Positions 27,035 to 32,565 of a DNA stretch of 32,565 nucleotides are shown in pieces. A program made the translations under genes and the position numbers. The notes below the pieces were generated by a model. It was not told the DNA's origin. It saw only the letters and a program-made list of their open reading frames with translations, and did no database searches. The DNA is taken from positions 1 to 32,565 of the forward strand of contig CALBIE010000823.1 of assembly GCA_937893495.1 (NCBI GenBank), written 5' to 3'. This DNA is from an uncultured Verrucomicrobiales bacterium. Its GTDB lineage: Bacteria > Verrucomicrobiota > Verrucomicrobiia > Limisphaerales > JAYPXF01. Every line of letters starts with the position of its first letter. Position 1 is the first letter of the stretch.

Positions 27035-28135
27035 CTACCGTGATCCTTGCCTTGCGACACGCTTGCGGGCGGCGGCGATGACATCCGCCACCCGAATTGG
27101 GGTGCCGCCAGCCGAGCCGGACTGATGAGCGGCTTCCATGACGGCCCAGAGTTCGATCGTTTCGGCCGGTTGGATGGGTGACTTCCGGGTTTTGAAAAAC
27201 CGCGCGATCTCCGTCGCAACGCCTTCATAACCCTTGTAACGGCCCTTCGGGACAACGCCTTTCTCTGGTGCCTCGTATCCGTATTTTCCGGCCGGTGCGA
27301 TTCCCTTGTCACCGAAAACCAGTGCGCTGTATTTCACGGCACCGTTGCGAATGCCACGATAGGTTCCGATGCGACCATCCGCCCAGGCGCAAACAACCAG
27401 TTCTGCGTCTTCAGCCTGTGTGCGCGATACGGTCGCGACGCCGGGGCCCATGATAGTATAAAGCGTTTCGAAGCTGTGAACCGCGTGCCAGAAAAAGTCC
27501 GGGTGATGCGTCTCGGTCTCCATTCCGCCGAACACCTCGCAACCGCGCACTCGGCCCACTTCGGGATGACTTCGCATGCCGATGAACCCCGGGCTGTAGC
27601 GATGTTGGGAACATGAAAAGAGCGGAGTTCCGTTCTCGCCGGCAATGTCGAACATCGTGATCACATCTTCCAGCGACGCCGCCATGGGACGACCGATATA
27701 GACCGGCTTCTTCGCGCGCAAGGCCCGCCGGGTCGGCTCAAGATGCGCGCGGCCGTCAACGCTCATCACGATGATCGCGTCCGAGCGCGCCAACACCTCG
27801 TCGATGGTGTCCACGATTTTCACACCCTGATCGATGAGCCGCGGCTTCCAGCGCTCGATGTCGGTGAGCGTCTTCTCGATATCGGGACTTCCGCCCGGCC
27901 ACGCGGCAACAACCTGTAATCCACCAAGCATTGGGTTGTCCGCCGGTGGCTTGTGAAACAACTGGGTAAACGCCAGCGCCTGGTAGCTGTCGAAGCCGAG
28001 AATACCGACGCGAACGGGTCCGGACTGCTTCGACGAACCGGCAATCGGATCGGCGGTGAATGCCGCCAGGGGAAGCACGATCAGCAGAGCAAGCATCAAT
28101 CGCAGGCAACGGCTGGGACGAAAATGAGTGTTCAT
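27035..28135 (-). CDS. Gfo/Idh/MocA-family oxidoreductase, secreted
   Basis: Signal-like MNTHFRPSRCLRLMLALLIVLPLAAFTAD; VRVGILGFDSYQAL; DAIIVMSVDGRAHLEPTRRALRAKKPVYIGRPMAASLEDV. Confidence 0.85.
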   Translation of the reverse strand: MNTHFRPSRCLRLMLALLIVLPLAAFTADPIAGSSKQSGPVRVGILGFDSYQALAFTQLFHKPPADNPMLGGLQVVAAWPGGSPDIEKTLTDIERWKPRLIDQGVKIVDTIDEVLARSDAIIVMSVDGRAHLEPTRRALRAKKPVYIGRPMAASLEDVITMFDIAGENGTPLFSCSQHRYSPGFIGMRSHPEVGRVRGCEVFGGMETETHHPDFFWHAVHSFETLYTIMGPGVATVSRTQAEDAELVVCAWADGRIGTYRGIRNGAVKYSALVFGDKGIAPAGKYGYEAPEKGVVPKGRYKGYEGVATEIARFFKTRKSPIQPAETIELWAVMEAAHQSGSAGGTPIRVADVIAAARKRVARQGSR

Positions 28136-28258
28136 GGGCCAATGGATATCAGATTGGCCTGAAATTGCACTGGATTCTCCGGGTGTGGCTGGCCGCGCCG
28201 CGTGGCCACCGTCTTGCACGCGCCCCTCTCAATTTCGGAAGTCGGATTGAACCCAAAA

Positions 28259-28316
28259 CGCCGGGTCAGGGGACCCGGCCTGCAAGTTGTAGGCCCGGTG
28301 CCCTCACCGGGCGTTC
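28259..28316. repeat. Paired hairpins, family B copy 2
   Basis: CGCCGGGTCAGGGGACCCGGC then TTGTAGGCCCGGTGCCCTCACCGGGCG; the second shares TTGTAGGCC-GGTGCCC-CACC-GGCG with the 26382-26453 copy. Confidence 0.8.
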
Positions 28317-28590
28317 CTCGTCACGAATGGTTCATTGGAAGGGCCGGGGTGAGGTGTCGATTCTGTTTCCGGCACGGACACCTTGATGCCTTCCTTGTGC
28401 AGCAGGTACACCTCGCGGTCCGCCGCCTCCAAGCTCATGGCCGAACGGTCGCGGGTAAATTCATCCACGGCGGCGCATGACTGCCGTAAGGCTCGTATTC
28501 GACCACTCCAACGCCGCGGGCAACCGCGACACCAACACCACCTCACCCTTCGTCTCGCGCAGCAACGTGCCGGTCCAGCCGAAGGTTTCC
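28304..28590 (-). pseudogene. Decayed/frameshifted ORF downstream of mcrC, possibly a restriction-subunit remnant
   Basis: Coding-like stretches in different frames: HLTETFGWTGTLLRETKGEVVLVSRLPAALEWSNTSLTAV, then AAVDEFTRDRSAMSLEAADREVYLLHKEGIKVSVP. Confidence 0.35.
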
Positions 28591-28591
28591 G

Positions 28592-29740
28592 TTAGGTGTT
28601 GGCCAAGGCCGTAATCGGAGGTCCAGCAACCGCAACTTCCATGAGGGTCGCGTGGATTTTCTGCCACGGTTGCATGAGGTCGAGTGTAAGCGCGCGAATG
28701 CGGTGGCCGTGTGTCGTAAATTCGACCGCAAAGTCTCGCGTGGTGCGCGGGTAGAGGAGAACGCCATCGGCTTGCTCCCAGCCGGATACACACGACCGCT
28801 GACGCAAGTAGGTGAAGAGCTGATACAGATTGGCCGGAGGGAGTTTGGCCGTCCCGTAAGCGCCCCGCTTGAGTGCTTGAGCGTAAAATTTCGTGTCTAG
28901 GATGATCGCGCGGCCAGCACCGCAGAGACATACATCGGTCTCCATGCGCGGCATCAGGGCCAGCGCATCCGCGTTCGCAGCAGCAAACTGCCATTGGATC
29001 ACCGGGGCACTGACATGCCAGTCGGCGGGGAGTTCGTGCCGGTAAAAGTTGAGAACGAAGTTTTCGAAGAGCGTCGATAGGCCGTCCCGGACGAAATCGC
29101 GGAAGCGCCGGCCACCACCGTATTCGGCAGGGAGCCAGTGTTCGTGAACGAACTCACAGATGTGCAGCAGAAAACCGTAGATGCGGTTGTTACGATGGAG
29201 TTGAACACGCCGGAAGTCGTCCGCGTGAAGTTCGATCTTCCGGACTGGTGCGAGCCAGCGAAGCAAGTCATGCACGTCGGCGCGCGTGAATGCATCAAGT
29301 TCGTCCGCTTCGTGGAGCCGCTGAAGTGTGGTCTTCAGGATGCGATTCGGCAGGGTGTCATATTCGAGTTCATCCCACGCGCAGGCGGCGCGGCCGTGGC
29401 GGAGCAGATTGCGGCGCAGCGTCTGGGTCACGAGCAGTTTGCCGCGCACGCCCGGGATTTCGTCCTCGCGCGGGAGGTAGCCACGGTCCAAACCGCGCCG
29501 GAGCAAGCGGCGCGTGCCGTTCACCAACACTCGGGCAAATAGATTGAGAAGGTCTGTTGAATCCAACGCGTCCACATCGGTCAGGGTGTCCTTTTCCTCC
29601 AACACGTCCCACGCGTAGCAAAGGAGGTAATAAATGTTTGCGATGGGAATTTCGCCAGCACCGGAAGAAACAAGGCGGGAGGCGGTGCCCGACCGGACAG
29701 GAGCGCCTGCAGATTCAGCCATATTGCGAATTGAGGACAT
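28592..29740 (-). CDS. mcrC: McrC-like 5-methylcytosine restriction subunit
   Basis: IANIYYLLCYAWDVL; LVNGTRRLLRRGLDRGYLPREDEIPGVRGKLLVTQTLRRN; YDTLPNRILKTTLQRL; nuclease motif METDVCL...AIILDTKFYAQ. Directly downstream of mcrB. Confidence 0.92.
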   Translation of the reverse strand: MSSIRNMAESAGAPVRSGTASRLVSSGAGEIPIANIYYLLCYAWDVLEEKDTLTDVDALDSTDLLNLFARVLVNGTRRLLRRGLDRGYLPREDEIPGVRGKLLVTQTLRRNLLRHGRAACAWDELEYDTLPNRILKTTLQRLHEADELDAFTRADVHDLLRWLAPVRKIELHADDFRRVQLHRNNRIYGFLLHICEFVHEHWLPAEYGGGRRFRDFVRDGLSTLFENFVLNFYRHELPADWHVSAPVIQWQFAAANADALALMPRMETDVCLCGAGRAIILDTKFYAQALKRGAYGTAKLPPANLYQLFTYLRQRSCVSGWEQADGVLLYPRTTRDFAVEFTTHGHRIRALTLDLMQPWQKIHATLMEVAVAGPPITALANT

Positions 29741-29756
29741 GACTCGTTGTGCTCAC

Positions 29757-32563
29757 TCAATCGGCGAGCAACTCAGCCACGAGTTTTTCTACGCGCTCGC
29801 GTGAATCGAAGTATTCCTCCAACAGCGGCTGGATTTCGCCTGCGATGACTTCGCGATACCAAGCCTCATCCGGCCGATGGCCCTCTTGTGGGCAGAAAAA
29901 GCTGTGGCCGATGCGGAACTCCGGACCGAGATCTCGCTCCTTCTCAATCACTGCGTTCAAGTTCCCTACCTTCGCGCGAATCCGGCCAATCAACTCATCG
30001 GACGCGCTCCGCTCCTCGAGCCAAGTGGCGAACGCCGGGGAATCAAGTGCGGGTTCGAGGGTCACGAAGGCGAACCGACGGCGCAAGGCGTAGTCCACCA
30101 TCGCGAGGGAACGGTCGGCAGTGTTCATGGTTCCGATGAAGTGGAGATTCGCCGGCAGGTGAAACGTTTCATCGGGTCCTTCAGAGTAAGTAAGCGGAAT
30201 TGCGTGAGCGGGTCCACGCTTGTCGGATTCGATCAGCATCAGTAGTTCGCCGAAGATCTTGGCGAGATTGCCGCGGTTGATTTCATCGATGATGAAGAAC
30301 CAATCTCGATCTGGGTCATTCCGAGCAAGGCGAGCAAACTGATGAAAAACGCCGTCCCTACGCTCCAACCCCGTCCGGGTCGGACGGAATCCTTGCACGA
30401 AATCCTCGTAACCGTAACTCGGATGGAACTGAACCATGGCGACGCGTCGCTCATCACGTTTACCCATCAAGGCAAAGGCCAGTCGGCGGGCAATGAACGT
30501 TTTGCCGACCCCGGGTGGCCCCTGAAGGATGAGCGCTTTCTTCCGTTTCAGGCGTGCGAGAATGATATCGAGTTCATCGGGCGACATGAACAGGCCTGCG
30601 AGTGCGTCGTTTTTTGTGTACGGAGCGATTTGAAGGGACTGGATACCAACGTTTCGCGCATCAATAAGGGCGCGGATAGCCTCGTATTCGTCGGCGGTGA
30701 CAGCAAACAGGCTCCCCTGATTGCTCAAGATCGGTTCGCATTGCGCGAGGGCGGGCACGGCTTGCAACTCATCCCACGTCACCGGTTCGGCGAATTGTTC
30801 GATCTTCCGAAACTCTATCTCCTCTTGTCCGGGAGGGCCGTGAAGCGCCTTCGTGATTTCACAGATCGCGACAATTTCCTTGTCTGGAGTGGTGACGTAG
30901 CCGATGAGGAGGTCGCCGGGTTTGACAGCGGAGAAGTATTTGAATTTCTGCCGCTTGTTCCCGGCTTCGTTGTGCGACGTGTAAGTTTGAACCGAACCGA
31001 CCGGGGCGGTTCGGAAATCCCAGATCTTCGGATTTGCATTAAGCCACCAGTAACCGGTGCTGGACGGCACTGCAGTGCTTGCACGAAGCGGGTTGAGATT
31101 GAGCCCAACTTTGCTCGCAATAAGCTGGATGAAGTCGGGCTCGTTTGTGATGTCGGTCAAGGTCTTGGGTGCCATTCGGCTTTCCTCCGGCATCTCCCAC
31201 TCACCCTTCGCCAGCCACTTCACCTTGCGGATGTGTTTGTAGTGGGTTCGCGAGGTATCGAAGTCATAATCTCCCTCGACCACGCCGTAACCGAGGAGCT
31301 TGGTGAAACCCTGCTTGGCGAATATGATGTCTCCTTTCTCGATGTCGTGGGCGAATTGCCAGCAGGTGTGTGTGTCTATCTTTGGCAATGCATCACTCGG
31401 CCAAAGCTGTTGAAGCCTCTGAAGAATCTCGTCCTTGGTCTTGAACTGGCGCAGGTCGGCAGTCTCATTCCAGCCAATGGCCGCGATGCCCGTGTGGTAA
31501 AACTCCTCCCAGTGCTCACCACCCGTTCCCGCAGACCATGTCCAATACTTGCTGGATGCCGTAGCTCCGTCCGGCATCCGACCTTCACCACCTTCCAGAG
31601 TCTCCGGCGATTCTTCGTCCATCTTCTCCTGAACACGCTGAAAGATTTCGAGCGCTTCCGGCATCGACGGTTTTGCTTTCTGTCCCTCAGGTGTAAGCAT
31701 CCAAACGCCTCGTTTCACTGAACCGATGAGGCCAGCTTTGCTCAGATAGAACCGCGCCCAGTCTACCTGATTCTTGAAGCGGGAGGTTCCAGAAGACATT
31801 GTTTCGTTACGCTCGGAGTAGGATACGCCCAAGTGGTCGGCGATCCATTCCACCACGGCCCGTGGTGTTCCTGTTCCACCCAGGTCGCGCAAAGCGTCGA
31901 GGACAGGTCCAAAGAAGCGAACGAAGCGTGGACCTGCTGGGGAATCCTCCCGGAGAACCATCCCCGTCGTTTCCTCTCCGGTCTCCGCCTCTTCCTCCAC
32001 CAGACCTGATTCGTAAGCGTCGAGCGAGATTTGCGGAAAGTTCTCTCCGGCGCTTGCCACCGCTTTCTCCAGCCAAGAGAAGTAGCCTGCCGCCGTCTTG
32101 CTTTCCCAGACAATGCCGCGCTGTTTGAAATACCCTTGAGTATGCTTATCGCACGGGAGGAAACCTTTCGGATTGAGCCAAAAAAGGCTCATGGTCAACT
32201 TAGCTAGGCCCATGTGACTGACATTCAAAGCCTCATCAAAAAGTGCGTGGTTAAATGTTTGCCATGACTTTTCAACGCCTTCCCTCGCTGCTCGCCAAAG
32301 TGTCGGGATGTCAGTTGCTTTTCGGTCAACCAAATATGCAAAAGCCCAACTGTTCTGTGGGTTAGTGATTGGTATTCCGTCGAAGTCAGCTGGCACGGGC
32401 GCGGTCAGCTCCCATTTAGCCCTTATTCTCGCGAGGATTGCTTGCCGTCCGCTGACTGAACCCGTGCGATTGAAGCTGGCAAAGAAGGTGAACGGATCGA
32501 TTTCGGTTAGAGGAATTACATTTCCCCCAGCATCTCGATCATTGAGAAGGATGACCTTCAACC
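29757..32563 (-). CDS. mcrB: McrB-like GTPase/AAA+ subunit with multiple N-terminal reader-type domains; possibly incomplete at the window edge
   Basis: AAA+/GTPase core ILQGPPGVGKTFIARRLA, VQFHPSYGYEDFVQGFRP, FFIIDEINRGNLAKIFGELLMLIE, FIGTMNTADRSLAMVDYALRRRFAF. N-terminal region has a wHTH (Mrr-N-like), a PUA/ASCH-like and an EVE-like segment. First codon in the track is TTG and the frame stays open to the window edge. Confidence 0.9.
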   Translation of the reverse strand, partial: LKVILLNDRDAGGNVIPLTEIDPFTFFASFNRTGSVSGRQAILARIRAKWELTAPVPADFDGIPITNPQNSWAFAYLVDRKATDIPTLWRAAREGVEKSWQTFNHALFDEALNVSHMGLAKLTMSLFWLNPKGFLPCDKHTQGYFKQRGIVWESKTAAGYFSWLEKAVASAGENFPQISLDAYESGLVEEEAETGEETTGMVLREDSPAGPRFVRFFGPVLDALRDLGGTGTPRAVVEWIADHLGVSYSERNETMSSGTSRFKNQVDWARFYLSKAGLIGSVKRGVWMLTPEGQKAKPSMPEALEIFQRVQEKMDEESPETLEGGEGRMPDGATASSKYWTWSAGTGGEHWEEFYHTGIAAIGWNETADLRQFKTKDEILQRLQQLWPSDALPKIDTHTCWQFAHDIEKGDIIFAKQGFTKLLGYGVVEGDYDFDTSRTHYKHIRKVKWLAKGEWEMPEESRMAPKTLTDITNEPDFIQLIASKVGLNLNPLRASTAVPSSTGYWWLNANPKIWDFRTAPVGSVQTYTSHNEAGNKRQKFKYFSAVKPGDLLIGYVTTPDKEIVAICEITKALHGPPGQEEIEFRKIEQFAEPVTWDELQAVPALAQCEPILSNQGSLFAVTADEYEAIRALIDARNVGIQSLQIAPYTKNDALAGLFMSPDELDIILARLKRKKALILQGPPGVGKTFIARRLAFALMGKRDERRVAMVQFHPSYGYEDFVQGFRPTRTGLERRDGVFHQFARLARNDPDRDWFFIIDEINRGNLAKIFGELLMLIESDKRGPAHAIPLTYSEGPDETFHLPANLHFIGTMNTADRSLAMVDYALRRRFAFVTLEPALDSPAFATWLEERSASDELIGRIRAKVGNLNAVIEKERDLGPEFRIGHSFFCPQEGHRPDEAWYREVIAGEIQPLLEEYFDSRERVEKLVAELLAD

Positions 32564-32565
32564 CA

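Noticed and set aside
30342-31721. 459-aa plus-strand ORF
   Set aside because: Antisense to the well-supported mcrB frame; typical of GC-rich shadow ORFs and without recognisable motifs.
1-32565. CRISPR array
   Set aside because: No regularly spaced direct repeats with unique spacers; repeats present are dispersed palindromes.
1-32565. RAYT/transposase or integrase that could mobilise the palindromic repeats or the TA module
   Set aside because: No transposase or recombinase motifs found in the window; any driver must lie elsewhere.

Overview
Window of GC-rich bacterial chromosome. The repeat content and the TAT-signal sugar enzymes suggest Verrucomicrobiota, but this is inference. From left to right: (i) the 3' end of a polymorphic-toxin-like gene with an HExxH zincin-like tip and an adjacent small candidate immunity ORF; (ii) a DUF433/DUF5615-like toxin-antitoxin operon lying between two copies of the xylA 3' end plus terminator; (iii) xylA; (iv) housekeeping and lipid/glycerol genes (GDPD, acyl-CoA synthetase, nagA, glpK, glpF); (v) an RT-deleted group II intron remnant; (vi) a carbohydrate-related cluster with two paralogous GH32/43-like propeller proteins, one carrying a LamG-like insertion; (vii) metallophosphoesterase, DUF1802, Maf, a 41-aa single-TM ORF, a CxxCH/alpha-alpha-toroid protein, a PQQ-like propeller, a cyclophilin, SUI1/eIF1-like and Gfo/Idh/MocA genes; (viii) an McrBC-type restriction system whose McrB appears to carry several stacked reader-type domains, followed by a decayed ORF. 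Intergenic regions hold several families of paired-hairpin (REPIN-like) repeats. The best candidates for something undescribed are the multi-reader McrB, the xylA-tail-flanked toxin-antitoxin module with only synonymous differences between tails, and the paired-hairpin repeats. Family assignments come from motif recognition only; no searches were run.
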